Below, one piece after another: positions 8,504 through 16,667 of a DNA stretch of 64,000 nt; within the stretch, counting starts at the first letter, position 1, and each line of letters begins with the position of its first letter. The notes beneath the pieces were generated by a model that worked only from the letters and a program-made list of their open reading frames with translations, had not been told where the DNA came from and did no database searches. This stretch comes from Bacteriovoracia bacterium (GTDB taxonomy: Bacteria; Bdellovibrionota; Bacteriovoracia; Bacteriovoracales; Bacteriovoracaceae), in contig JAUIIL010000002.1 of assembly GCA_030431635.1 (NCBI GenBank), positions 248,001 through 312,000 of the forward strand, written 5' to 3'. The position numbers and the translations under genes were made by a program.

Positions 8504-9634
8504 TTATTGATGTTCTTTTTTAAGAGCTCTTGCAATAACAACTCGCTGAATCTGATTTGTTCCTTCAAAAATTTGCATCACTTTAGCATCTCTCATATAG
8601 CGCTCAACAGGGTATTCAGACGTATAACCAGCCCCTCCAAAAATCTGAACCGCATCTGTTGTGACTTTCATTGCAACATCAGTTGATTTGAGCTTGGCCA
8701 TAGAAGCCAGCTTAGAATCACTATTTTTGGCATCAAAGAGTCTTGCTGCTTCTAATACCATGAGCCAGCTTGCTGAAACTTCTGTTGCCATATCAGCCAT
8801 CATAAACTGTAGGCCTTGAAAGTTAAAAATTTCTTGTTGGAATTGTTTTCTTTCAAGTGAGTATTTAACTGATTCATCCAAGGACCTTTGAGCAAGGCCA
8901 CAAGCAATGGCCCCAATTGAAATTCTTCCTCTATCAAGTCCACTCATGGCGTATTTAAAACCTTCGCCTTCTTGGCCTAAAAGATTTTCTTCAGGAATAA
9001 AACAATTTTCAAAAAGAATTTCACATGTTGGAGACGTTCTAAACCCCATTTTTTTCTCTTTTTTTCCAATAGAGAAACCTTTTGTTCCTGCTTGAACGAT
9101 AAAAGCAGAAATCCCCTTAGCTCCTTCTCCTCCTGTTCGGGCTGTAACGAAATAGGTACTTGCCACACCGGCCGAAGTTATCCACATCTTAGAGCCATTG
9201 AGAATATAGCCCCCTTGAGTTTTTTTCGCTGTCATTTTCAAAGAGGCAGCATCTGAACCAGCGTGAGATTCAGATAAACAGAAAGCGCCAATTTCTTGGC
9301 CAGAAGTGAGAGGAGGGAGATACTTTTCTTTTTGGTCCTGATTTCCAAATTCATTAATAATATTTTGAACCATGGTAGAAACAGAAAGAGTCACAGCATA
9401 AGGAGCTGAGTATTTCGCAATCTCTCTTAAGACGTAAGCGAAGTCAGTATAGCTTAAATTGGCCCCACCAAACTCCTCAGGGAGTGGAACTCCTGTTACC
9501 CCATATTCACCAAGGCCTTTAAAAATTTCTGGACGAAACTTTCCCGAGGCGTCGTCCTCCTCCATGAAAGGTTCAATTTTGTCCTGGCAATACTTTCGTA
9601 GAGAGTTTGTGAGTTCTAATTGCAATTCGTTCAT
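8504..9634 (-). CDS. Acyl-CoA dehydrogenase, short/medium-chain type
   Basis: FAD-dependent dehydrogenase that introduces the alpha-beta double bond in acyl-CoA, passing electrons to ETF. The 376-residue length is standard. Visible motifs are AFCLSESHAGSDA and KMWITSAG in the FAD/substrate region, GFRTSPTCEI, and the C-terminal MQIFEGTNQIQR, which holds the catalytic Glu in the position used by short- and medium-chain (butyryl/MCAD) enzymes. Its ATG follows the TAA of the upstream paralogue by one base, so both are translated from one message. The pair points to beta-oxidation or branched-chain amino acid catabolism; the exact substrate is not determined. Confidence 0.93.
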   Translation of the reverse strand: MNELQLELTNSLRKYCQDKIEPFMEEDDASGKFRPEIFKGLGEYGVTGVPLPEEFGGANLSYTDFAYVLREIAKYSAPYAVTLSVSTMVQNIINEFGNQDQKEKYLPPLTSGQEIGAFCLSESHAGSDAASLKMTAKKTQGGYILNGSKMWITSAGVASTYFVTARTGGEGAKGISAFIVQAGTKGFSIGKKEKKMGFRTSPTCEILFENCFIPEENLLGQEGEGFKYAMSGLDRGRISIGAIACGLAQRSLDESVKYSLERKQFQQEIFNFQGLQFMMADMATEVSASWLMVLEAARLFDAKNSDSKLASMAKLKSTDVAMKVTTDAVQIFGGAGYTSEYPVERYMRDAKVMQIFEGTNQIQRVVIARALKKEHQ

Positions 9635-9635
9635 T

Positions 9636-10781
9636 TTAACTTCTCAATGCCTCATTTAATAAATTTTTTGCAATAATCATTATCATGACTTCATTTGTTC
9701 CAGCACCAATTTCATTGAGTTTGTTATCTCTCATGAGCCTTTCAACAGGAAACTCTCTGGAATAGCCATAACCGCCATGAAGTTGGATAGCATCAAGAGC
9801 GATTTTCGTGGCCCTTTTGGGAACTTCGAGTTTGACCATACTTGCAAGAACATTATCCCTATTTCCGTGATCATACTCATAGCAAACAGTATAGAGAAAG
9901 CGCTTAAGCATTTCAGTCTCACTCGCCATTTCAGCGATCATTTTTTGGATCATTTGAAAGTTGGCCAAGTTTTTACCAAACTGCTTTCTTTCTCCAGCAT
10001 ATTTAATACATTGCTCAGTACAGGCCTGTGCAACTCCAAGAGAAATCCCTGCTATTGTGATTCTTTCAATTTCAAGATTTTTCATCATATGAATAACTGA
10101 ATCACCTTCGGAGCCAACTCGCGCGCTTTCTGGAACTTGGCAGTTTTCGAAAGAAAGCTCACCGGTAGGAGAACCTCTCATTCCCATTTTGTGAATTTCT
10201 TTTGAGACACTAAAACCTGGAGTTCCTTTTTCGACAAGAAAAGTTGTTAAGTCTTTTTTTCCTGGTCCTGTTCTTGTGTAGAGGTAAACAAGGTCAGCGT
10301 ACTGAGCGTTGGTTATCCACATCTTGTTACCAGTGATGGAATAACCACTGGCATTTTTTGTGGCCTTAGTTTGCATTCCAACAGCATCAGAACCATATTC
10401 TGGTTCGCTCATTCCCATGCATCCAATCATTTCTCCTGAAATAAGTTTGGGTAAGTATTTTTCTTTTTGCTCTTTAGAGCCATTTGAATTGAGGTTATTT
10501 ACGCACAAAATAGTATGAGCAAGATAGCTTAGAGTTAATCCAGGACAAGCCCTTCCAAATTCTTCCATGACAATTGTGGCAGCTGTGGCCCCAAGTCCAG
10601 CTCCACCGTATTCAGGATCGGAGGTGATACCAAGAAGACCAAGTTCGGCCATTTTTTTAAAAGCGTCTAAGTTAAAAGTTTCATCAGTGTCGTGCTTTTC
10701 AGCGTAAGGAGCAATTTCATTTTTCGCAAATTCGCGACATGTTCTTTGAATTTCTTTTTCTTCGTCGGTAAAAAACCACAT
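9636..10781 (-). CDS. Acyl-CoA dehydrogenase, isovaleryl-CoA type
   Basis: Second acyl-CoA dehydrogenase, 381 residues. It has GCMGMSEPEYGSDA, KMWITNAQ, GMRGSPTGEL and the C-terminal EIGAGTNEV segment, where Ala replaces the catalytic Glu of medium-chain enzymes. Isovaleryl-CoA dehydrogenases show the same Ala and place the base in an earlier helix, matching the LEIERITIAG segment here, so a leucine-catabolic or branched-chain role is inferred. The ATG at 10781 is chosen over an upstream TTG at 10793 because GGAGAG lies just before the ATG and the TTG falls inside that ribosome site. First gene of a two-gene unit with the dehydrogenase at 8504. Confidence 0.93.
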   Translation of the reverse strand: MWFFTDEEKEIQRTCREFAKNEIAPYAEKHDTDETFNLDAFKKMAELGLLGITSDPEYGGAGLGATAATIVMEEFGRACPGLTLSYLAHTILCVNNLNSNGSKEQKEKYLPKLISGEMIGCMGMSEPEYGSDAVGMQTKATKNASGYSITGNKMWITNAQYADLVYLYTRTGPGKKDLTTFLVEKGTPGFSVSKEIHKMGMRGSPTGELSFENCQVPESARVGSEGDSVIHMMKNLEIERITIAGISLGVAQACTEQCIKYAGERKQFGKNLANFQMIQKMIAEMASETEMLKRFLYTVCYEYDHGNRDNVLASMVKLEVPKRATKIALDAIQLHGGYGYSREFPVERLMRDNKLNEIGAGTNEVMIMIIAKNLLNEALRS

Positions 10782-10805
10782 AAGGCTCTCCAAGTATTAG
10801 ACATT

Positions 10806-10842
10806 ATGTCAAATTTATACTTTGAAAGCTCTTTTTTGACAT
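10806..10842. promoter_or_regulatory. Inverted repeat in a divergent intergenic region
   Basis: ATGTCAAA (10806-10813) and TTTGACAT (10835-10842) form a perfect 8-base inverted repeat about three helical turns apart, between the acyl-CoA dehydrogenase pair and the divergent glycosidase-like gene. The right arm contains a consensus TTGACA -35 (10836-10841), with a possible GATGAT -10 at 10860-10865. It may be an operator for a dimeric repressor; inference only. Confidence 0.35.
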
Positions 10843-10846
10843 TACG

Positions 10847-10856
10847 CGCCTAGGCG
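10847..10856. promoter_or_regulatory. Ten-base perfect palindrome CGCCTAGGCG
   Basis: This GC-rich perfect palindrome stands out in AT-rich DNA and lies between a consensus TTGACA and the putative -10 of the gene at 10922, where a repressor would block RNA polymerase. Function inferred from position only. Confidence 0.3.
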
Positions 10857-10921
10857 GGAGATGATAGACAGAGCTGATAGAGCGGAACATAATAATAGAG
10901 TAAAAAAAGAGGGAAATAATT

Positions 10922-12649
10922 TTGGATCTAACTTATCCAGGGACAAAGTCTTTTGATGTCTCTAAACCAGAGAGTTATTGGTTTTTCTACTGGAAGACCT
11001 CTCCTAGTTTGTGGGAAGCCAAACTGCAAGATTTCGCTAGAGGAGAGCCAGTTTTTATTCCTGTTTATTGGGGACTACATGCAAATTCTGAACAAGAATT
11101 TGATTTTGGTCGATGGAAGCCAGAGACAGATTTAAAAAGGCTGGTTGAGCTTTGTCACAAGTATCAATTAAGAGCAGTCTTTCTTATACCCATTGGAGCC
11201 TTTGCTTTTCTGGCCAATGGAGGAGTTCCCGCTCATATTTTATATAAGACAGCACTTAATAAAGATCAAACTCTCATGTGCTTTATTAATGAAAGTGGAG
11301 AGATTCATAAGTTTCCTTCCTTTTTCCATATGGGGATACTTCAAGAGTTTCAAAAGTTCGTGAGCTCTTTAGGTAATTTTTTGACTTCTCTTCCTCTTGG
11401 TTGTGAAATTTTGGCCGCTGAATGTGGTTCCATTTCTGAGGATGGTTATTTTCGCTCTTTTTTTCAAGACTACTCCAGTGTTTTCTCTCAAAGTTTTTCT
11501 CAGTTTTTAAGAAAAAATGGAATGGACCCTTTTACAATGAATGATAAAAACCTCTTGAAAAAGAGGGAAATTGAATTTAGAAATTTAATGTTTGATCTTT
11601 ACTTTGAAGTGATTAAAGAGAATGCGAGAAAACTTTGGGGTGGGAAAATAAAACTTTCTTTCTTAGGAACTCATTCAGAGCAATTTCTCTCAAGGCTATT
11701 TGGTAATAATGATATTCTTCCTTCTTATATTCAGCAGTTTTTTAATTCTTTAAATTACGAAGTTCTTCCATCGTCGCTTTTAATACCAAGTGAATATAAA
11801 GAAGGAATCTTAGATAATCTTTTTCAAAAGTATGTAAACCGTTCTTACTTATCAACAGTTATGCAAGAAGGTTACTTTGAAGAGGATACCAATGGTTTAG
11901 TTCCTCTTCATTTTATCGAGTTTTTAGGAGTAAAAAGCGAACACGAAGCGAGGTCTAATATTTTTGAAAGCTGGTCTTTGAAAGCTTTCTTTGAGCAGAC
12001 GACGGGGCGTTGCTATCAATTGAGAGAGAATATTGAATTCAGCCCTGATGATGAAGGAGAAGATAAGTTTATCATTTTGGAGCCATCTGCTCTTACTGAG
12101 AATAATTTTAATGTCATCTATAAATATCTTTTTCAAGGAATGAGTGTTGTTATCTCTGATGAGTTTTCAACTGACTCCTTAAAGAAAAAATTAGATATTT
12201 TTCTAGTTGAAAATAATATATCTACCGAAGAGTTAAATATTCTTGGTGTGAATATCTTATTTTGTGAGTTAGGAACGGGGTCACTTTTTGTTGTCAATTC
12301 GCAGAGTCTAGAGAGTTTACCAGAACAGCAGAGAAGTGATTTTTGGAGTAGGGTTTTTTCTACCGGCAAAATTCAATTTCTTGAGATCTCAACGAAAGAA
12401 GAAATAGAGGTTTTTTGGTTTAAGCGAACTCCTTTTGATAATGAATTAAGTTATGAGCACATTCGTCGAGTCAGCCTTGTGAATCCCTTTTCTCATAAAG
12501 TAAAGGCCAGTATAAAAATGAAAGAGAACTTTGCTTTTATTAAAATGATAGATCAAGAAGGGGTTCAGTTTTCCCATGACCCTAAAATCATCAAGATGGA
12601 ATTTCAGCCTAAGAGTAAAATTTCATTAGAGTTTGGATATTATGAGTAA
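10922..12649 (+). CDS. Glycoside hydrolase-like TIM-barrel protein (GH35/GH42-like N-terminus)
   Basis: A 575-residue protein whose first 120 residues resemble the barrel start of GH35/GH42 beta-galactosidases: GEPVFIPVYWGLHAN, a FDFGRW segment, then DLKRLVELCHKYQLRAVFLIP and GGVPAHIL, which parallels GGLPAWL. The acid/base position, normally NE in a VQIENE-type motif, seems to read ILAAECGS, and I cannot point to the second catalytic Glu, so enzyme activity is doubtful. There is no signal peptide, so it should act in the cytoplasm. The start is TTG at 10922, with GAGG nine bases upstream. The stop overlaps the next gene by eight bases. It could be a glycan-related scaffold or a highly diverged glycosidase. 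Confidence 0.6.
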   Translation: MDLTYPGTKSFDVSKPESYWFFYWKTSPSLWEAKLQDFARGEPVFIPVYWGLHANSEQEFDFGRWKPETDLKRLVELCHKYQLRAVFLIPIGAFAFLANGGVPAHILYKTALNKDQTLMCFINESGEIHKFPSFFHMGILQEFQKFVSSLGNFLTSLPLGCEILAAECGSISEDGYFRSFFQDYSSVFSQSFSQFLRKNGMDPFTMNDKNLLKKREIEFRNLMFDLYFEVIKENARKLWGGKIKLSFLGTHSEQFLSRLFGNNDILPSYIQQFFNSLNYEVLPSSLLIPSEYKEGILDNLFQKYVNRSYLSTVMQEGYFEEDTNGLVPLHFIEFLGVKSEHEARSNIFESWSLKAFFEQTTGRCYQLRENIEFSPDDEGEDKFIILEPSALTENNFNVIYKYLFQGMSVVISDEFSTDSLKKKLDIFLVENNISTEELNILGVNILFCELGTGSLFVVNSQSLESLPEQQRSDFWSRVFSTGKIQFLEISTKEEIEVFWFKRTPFDNELSYEHIRRVSLVNPFSHKVKASIKMKENFAFIKMIDQEGVQFSHDPKIIKMEFQPKSKISLEFGYYE

Positions 12650-12992
12650 ATTTATTATTTTATATCAATACTATGTTAAAGATACTTCTCAGGGGCAAGT
12701 TCCTCAGTTTGATGTAAAACGCATCATTGATACCAACGGAGAAATTTATATTGAACCTCAGCTTCTAAAAATCTTTGAAAGTGAAGAAGAAATGCAGGAA
12801 TTATTCATTGAATGGGCAAAAGAAAATAAAGTTGTAGAACTCAATTTCATTGCCTTAAATGAGTTCAATCATCTTTTGCATAACTGCCATTCTGTTCAAG
12901 ACTTCTCAAAAAACTATTCTCAGTATTGTCAGATTTGGAAAACTCAAGAAAAAACAAAAGATTCTTTATTTAAAGGACTTTTTAAACAGTAA
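12642..12992 (+). CDS. Small protein coupled to the glycosidase-like gene
   Basis: This 116-residue protein (MSKFIILYQYYVKDTS...) is not recognised. It has no signal peptide or membrane segment. It is rich in charged residues, and the central part is probably helical (SEEEMQELFIEWAKE). The ATG at 12642 overlaps the end of the glycosidase-like gene by eight bases, which implies translational coupling and a shared function; the in-frame TTG at 12633 has no better ribosome site. Confidence 0.65.
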   Translation: MSKFIILYQYYVKDTSQGQVPQFDVKRIIDTNGEIYIEPQLLKIFESEEEMQELFIEWAKENKVVELNFIALNEFNHLLHNCHSVQDFSKNYSQYCQIWKTQEKTKDSLFKGLFKQ

Positions 12993-13010
12993 TTGCTTCA
13001 AGAGCTTGTT

Positions 13011-13943
13011 TCATAGCCATAAAAATCGGCATTTTCTTCTTTGAAGTTTAATATCTTTTCTTTGATTTAAAATTGTTTTATCAATTCGGGAAATAAATTT
13101 TTCTAGTTTTTTATTACTTATTTTATAATCAATAGCTCCAAAAAGGTTCAAAATAGAGGAGCTAATAAGATTCTGATCGCTTAAGAAAACAGCTCTTTGA
13201 GTTGCAGAACCAAAGTCTAAAACTAACCACCCCCTGTCTTCTGTATATACAATATTTTCTGCATGAAGATCTGTCGCAAATTTCAGAGGAGCAGTTTTTT
13301 TACAGAAGTTAAAAAATTCTTTTTCAACTGTTTGAAAGTTTATATCAGCACTACTTTTAAAATCTGGTTGATGAGTCCTGAGAAATTTGATTTTTTCATT
13401 TAAAATAGAATTAATCTGCCCGGGATTATCTAAATGTTGGATGTACTCAACTAAACTAAATATAACATTTAGTTTTTCTTGAACAATATATTCTGGTAGA
13501 TAGCTTTTTGCACTATTTAAATTTACGGTAGGAATCCCCCAAGATTGAAAGTTCTCCCATCCTCTTTCATATGCAAAAAGCCTATATCTAGGATCTTTGT
13601 AGTTTGTTGAGAACTCTTCTACATCATACCGATATGTTCCACCTGGTGCATCATAGGCCACATAGACATTTTGGTTGGAAGTTTCGGGAGTAATTCTTGG
13701 AATTCTTAATACTCTATTTTCTCCGATATCAATAACGAAGCTTTGATTCCCATCATTCGGATTTAAAAGACCAAAATAGTGAAAAGTGACTCCATTACTG
13801 AAGCTTATCAGATCTCCGAATTTAAGATTCATAATTTTTTGGTAATAATCTTTAACAGGCTCGCGATTTGAATCGAATAACTGCACCTCAGCTGAAAAGG
13901 CGGTAATAATACTAAGATATACCAACATAAAAACAAAGCTCAT
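13011..13943 (-). CDS. Exported protein with a kinase-like fold
   Basis: A 310-residue protein with a probable signal peptide (MSFVFMLVYLSIITAFSA). The mature part carries late kinase-fold motifs in order: a hinge-like EYIVQEKL (151-158), a catalytic-loop-like FATDLHAEN (222-230) and a DFG motif in LVLDFGSA (241-247). This resembles aminoglycoside/fructosamine kinase families more than eukaryotic Ser/Thr kinases. The beta-3 lysine position appears to be Arg80 (VLRIPR). If folded outside the cytoplasm it would lack ordinary ATP, unless delivered into a prey or host cell, so it is a candidate effector or a pseudokinase. I see no good ribosome site before the ATG. The neighbour upstream is another exported unknown in the same orientation. 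Confidence 0.65.
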   Translation of the reverse strand: MSFVFMLVYLSIITAFSAEVQLFDSNREPVKDYYQKIMNLKFGDLISFSNGVTFHYFGLLNPNDGNQSFVIDIGENRVLRIPRITPETSNQNVYVAYDAPGGTYRYDVEEFSTNYKDPRYRLFAYERGWENFQSWGIPTVNLNSAKSYLPEYIVQEKLNVIFSLVEYIQHLDNPGQINSILNEKIKFLRTHQPDFKSSADINFQTVEKEFFNFCKKTAPLKFATDLHAENIVYTEDRGWLVLDFGSATQRAVFLSDQNLISSSILNLFGAIDYKISNKKLEKFISRIDKTILNQRKDIKLQRRKCRFLWL

Positions 13944-14038
13944 AAAAGGTTTTTAACACATTGCGTTGTTCTCGTAAAGCCTTTTGCTACAACGTGTAAA
14001 AAGAACAAATTTATTCATAGCTTTAAATGAACGTGGCC

Positions 14039-15055
14039 TTATCGAAAGGCACAACTTCGATTATTTTTTTCAGTCGAGCAAACACAAACTCTATAAGCGT
14101 AGTCTTCAGAAGAAAGGAAAGAAGTTCTTTTTTTATGATTGGTATAGAGGAAAGATTTTTTGTTAATGCTATAGGTGAGAAACTCTTGTTCACCACTCTC
14201 TGTTGTTCTTGAATCTGATAACCAAATATTTTTTCCTTCAAGAAATCTAAAAAGCTTTGTTTGCGACAATTCTTTAAACTCTTCTTTTATTGTGTGGAAA
14301 CTAGGAACCCTCCAATCAGGTCCAAAAACAACTTCGCAGGTAAGATAATCAAACCCTGGTCCCCCAACTTGGTAATCAGGATTTGCTTTGTAAGAATTGA
14401 GGGTAATTAAGGCCCATTGACTAAGGTGTTTTTTAGACTCAGAAAGTAGAGTCGGTGCTCGACTCGTGTTTTCATCTCTTATTTTTCTAATAATTCCAGT
14501 TGGAGCGAAATCTCCAGTTCTCTCAAGAGAAAAACTCCAGGAAAGATCAACTAAGAAGTTAAAGAGTTCTGGTTCATCACTAGAGAAGCGATCGACAAGT
14601 TGGCTTTTTTCATACTCTTCTTTATGGTGCTTTTGGGTTAGAAAATTCCAAAACTCCTTTACATGCCCAAGGCTTTGTCGGGAGAGCGTCTCTATATTTT
14701 CTTTATTCTTCTCCGGAGTAAATTCTGTTTTAAGGTGAGAGACAAACTCTTTATGTTTGCTGCGAGAGAGAATCGATAAAAAACTATTTACAGGGAGAGT
14801 TGTTTTGATGTCACATTTATTCTCTAACTCTTGCTGATTAAGTTTGTAGAGAGAGTCTATCTCTTCAAGCTGAGGGCATATACGGTGAATAAGTTCAGTT
14901 TTATCCTCACTTACTGAAAAAATATGGAGAGGGAGAGGAGTTAAAAAGTTACTTGTTCTTTGTACCTTAATGGGAAGTCCTCTCACTAACTCTTGAGAAA
15001 AACTTTGGTTGAGAAAGAGTCCCATAAACATGAACAGAGAAAAACAAACTTTCAT
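14039..15055 (-). CDS. Exported protein of unknown function, possible DUF1566-like C-terminus
   Basis: This 338-residue protein begins with a signal peptide ending NQSFS. The central part is charged and helical. The last 100 residues include CEVVFGPDWRVPSFHTIKEE and end with a Cys-rich YRVCVCS stretch, a layout reminiscent of DUF1566/Lcl-type C-terminal domains (W-RLP-T-E followed by VRCV). That assignment is tentative. It lies upstream of, and in the same orientation as, the exported kinase-like protein, about 95 bases away, so the two may form a secreted pair. Confidence 0.65.
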   Translation of the reverse strand: MKVCFSLFMFMGLFLNQSFSQELVRGLPIKVQRTSNFLTPLPLHIFSVSEDKTELIHRICPQLEEIDSLYKLNQQELENKCDIKTTLPVNSFLSILSRSKHKEFVSHLKTEFTPEKNKENIETLSRQSLGHVKEFWNFLTQKHHKEEYEKSQLVDRFSSDEPELFNFLVDLSWSFSLERTGDFAPTGIIRKIRDENTSRAPTLLSESKKHLSQWALITLNSYKANPDYQVGGPGFDYLTCEVVFGPDWRVPSFHTIKEEFKELSQTKLFRFLEGKNIWLSDSRTTESGEQEFLTYSINKKSFLYTNHKKRTSFLSSEDYAYRVCVCSTEKNNRSCAFR

Positions 15056-15187
15056 AGGACTCTTTTAGACCTGGATGCCATTTTTTTCAAGTGGTTAGGT
15101 GGAAAAAGGTGAATAATGACACAGTGTATAAAAAATACAACTTATTTCTAACTATATGAGAGCCGGAATTGATTCAAATGAACCACT

Positions 15188-16273
15188 ATGCTAGAAAAGC
15201 CCATGTTGAATTTTCTTGATTTTACCTATGCTGAAGCACTTCAGAAACTCTCAGAACTTGGGATGGCCAAGTTTAGTGCCAAGCAGATTTTTGATTGGGT
15301 TTACAGAAAAGGCAATTACTCCCCAGGTGAGTGGAGTAATCTTTCTTCTAAAAACCGAGAGCTTTTTCAAAAAAATTTCACCCTTTCTCTACCTCAGGTT
15401 CTCTGGCATGGTTTGAGTAAAGATGGAACGAGGAAGTTTTTATTAAAACTTGATGACACTCAAACAATCGAGTCTGTTGTGATTGCAGCAAAAAACAGAC
15501 TTACTCTTTGTATTTCATCTCAAGTTGGCTGCGCGATTGGTTGTACTTTTTGCCATACAGGAACTCAGGGACTTAAAAGACATCTCAATACTTCTGAGGT
15601 GACGGGGCAATATCTAACTGTTTCCAAGTGGCTCAGAGAGAATGTTGGTGAAGACTGTAGGCTGACAAACATAGTATATATGGGACAAGGAGAGCCACTT
15701 CATAATTATGAAAATGTGAGGAAGGCCACAGAGATTTTTTTAGAGCCTCAAGGTTTAGGACTTGGACAAAGAAGAATAACTCTTTCGACATCAGGCCTAG
15801 TTCCTCAGATAAAAAAGCTAACGGATTTTCCACCTGTCAATATCGCTATCTCTCTTCATTCGGCCAAGAATGATGTGAGAAGTGAATTGATGCCCATTAA
15901 TAAAACTTATGATCTTGAAAGATTATTTGAGGCCATTAAGACGATTCCTCTTAAGGCCCATCGTAGAATTACTTATGAGTATCTTTTAATTAAAGATCTC
16001 AATGATACTCCTGAGGATGTGGAAGCGTTAAGTGAGTTGTTAACTCAGAAAGAGTCTAAAATAAATCTGATTCCCTTTAACGAATACCCAGGCTCTGAGT
16101 ACAAAAGACCTACCGATGAGAAAATTTACTGGTTCATGGAGCAAATGTCAGACAAAGGATTTACCTGTACAGTAAGGCATTCGAAAGGTGATGATATCCT
16201 TGCTGCTTGTGGTCAGTTGAAAACTCAATACGAAAAACTCAACCTGTGGAACTCTAGTACTTCCAGTATTTAA
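15188..16273 (+). CDS. rlmN: 23S rRNA (adenine2503-C2)/tRNA(A37) methyltransferase RlmN
   Basis: Radical SAM enzyme that methylates C2 of A2503 in 23S rRNA and often A37 in tRNA. The iron-sulphur cluster ligands are in CAIGCTFC (Cys115, Cys119, Cys122). Other family motifs are MGQGEPLHNYENV, SLHSAKNDVR, LIPFNEYPGSEY and the C-terminal GDDILAACGQL, whose Cys341 matches the methyl-carrier cysteine. The 361-residue length is normal. The ATG at 15188 lacks a clear ribosome site; a second in-frame ATG is at 15203. The 3' end overlaps a convergent small gene by 20 bases. Confidence 0.96.
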   Translation: MLEKPMLNFLDFTYAEALQKLSELGMAKFSAKQIFDWVYRKGNYSPGEWSNLSSKNRELFQKNFTLSLPQVLWHGLSKDGTRKFLLKLDDTQTIESVVIAAKNRLTLCISSQVGCAIGCTFCHTGTQGLKRHLNTSEVTGQYLTVSKWLRENVGEDCRLTNIVYMGQGEPLHNYENVRKATEIFLEPQGLGLGQRRITLSTSGLVPQIKKLTDFPPVNIAISLHSAKNDVRSELMPINKTYDLERLFEAIKTIPLKAHRRITYEYLLIKDLNDTPEDVEALSELLTQKESKINLIPFNEYPGSEYKRPTDEKIYWFMEQMSDKGFTCTVRHSKGDDILAACGQLKTQYEKLNLWNSSTSSI

Positions 16274-16517
16274 CACCCTCGCTCTTTTTTTGGAGCGCGT
16301 CATCACTCACTTCACCATCTGAAGCGAGATCTCTGTCTGGGTCTTCAATAACTTCCACTTTTTTGTTTGAAGGTTTAACTTTTTCGTTGGCAATGCCTCG
16401 ACGAGATTCTCCTGTCTCTTCCTCAAAACGATAAGAAAAAGCATCGTCTAAGTCCTGAGAAACTGGACCAGCAAAACTAGTAGTTATAAATAAAAGTAAA
16501 ATAATTATATATTTCAC
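16254..16517 (-). CDS. Small exported protein
   Basis: An 87-residue protein with a good signal peptide (MKYIIILLLFITTSFA) and a short, highly charged mature part of about 70 residues without cysteines or a recognisable fold, probably disordered. It starts at GTG 16517, preceded at ideal distance by a full GGAGGT ribosome site, which is the main support for its being a gene. The 3' end overlaps rlmN on the other strand. Function unknown. Confidence 0.7.
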   Translation of the reverse strand: MKYIIILLLFITTSFAGPVSQDLDDAFSYRFEEETGESRRGIANEKVKPSNKKVEVIEDPDRDLASDGEVSDDALQKKSEGVKYWKY

Positions 16518-16611
16518 TGCCTACCTCCAGATAACGCATCGGAGTATTGTACGCAGAGCTTGAATATTTTATAGGAAATCTGGGTGACAATGAGAGTTTA
16601 TTAAACGACAA

Positions 16612-16638
16612 TAATACTCAGTATTAGCTGTGCTAATA
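16612..16638. promoter_or_regulatory. Two interlocking palindromes upstream of the phospholipase gene
   Basis: TAATACT-c-AGTATTA (16612-16626) and TATTAGC-tgt-GCTAATA (16622-16638) share five bases, so only one can form at a time in RNA; as DNA they could be adjacent operator half-sites. They lie about 30 bases before the start of the secreted phospholipase D gene. Confidence 0.35.
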
Positions 16639-16667
16639 ATAAAGAAGAGAGAGAGGGGGGAGAAGAA

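Noticed and set aside
9777-10100. Plus-strand ORF of 107 codons
   Set aside because: Antisense to the conserved C-terminal domain of an acyl-CoA dehydrogenase.
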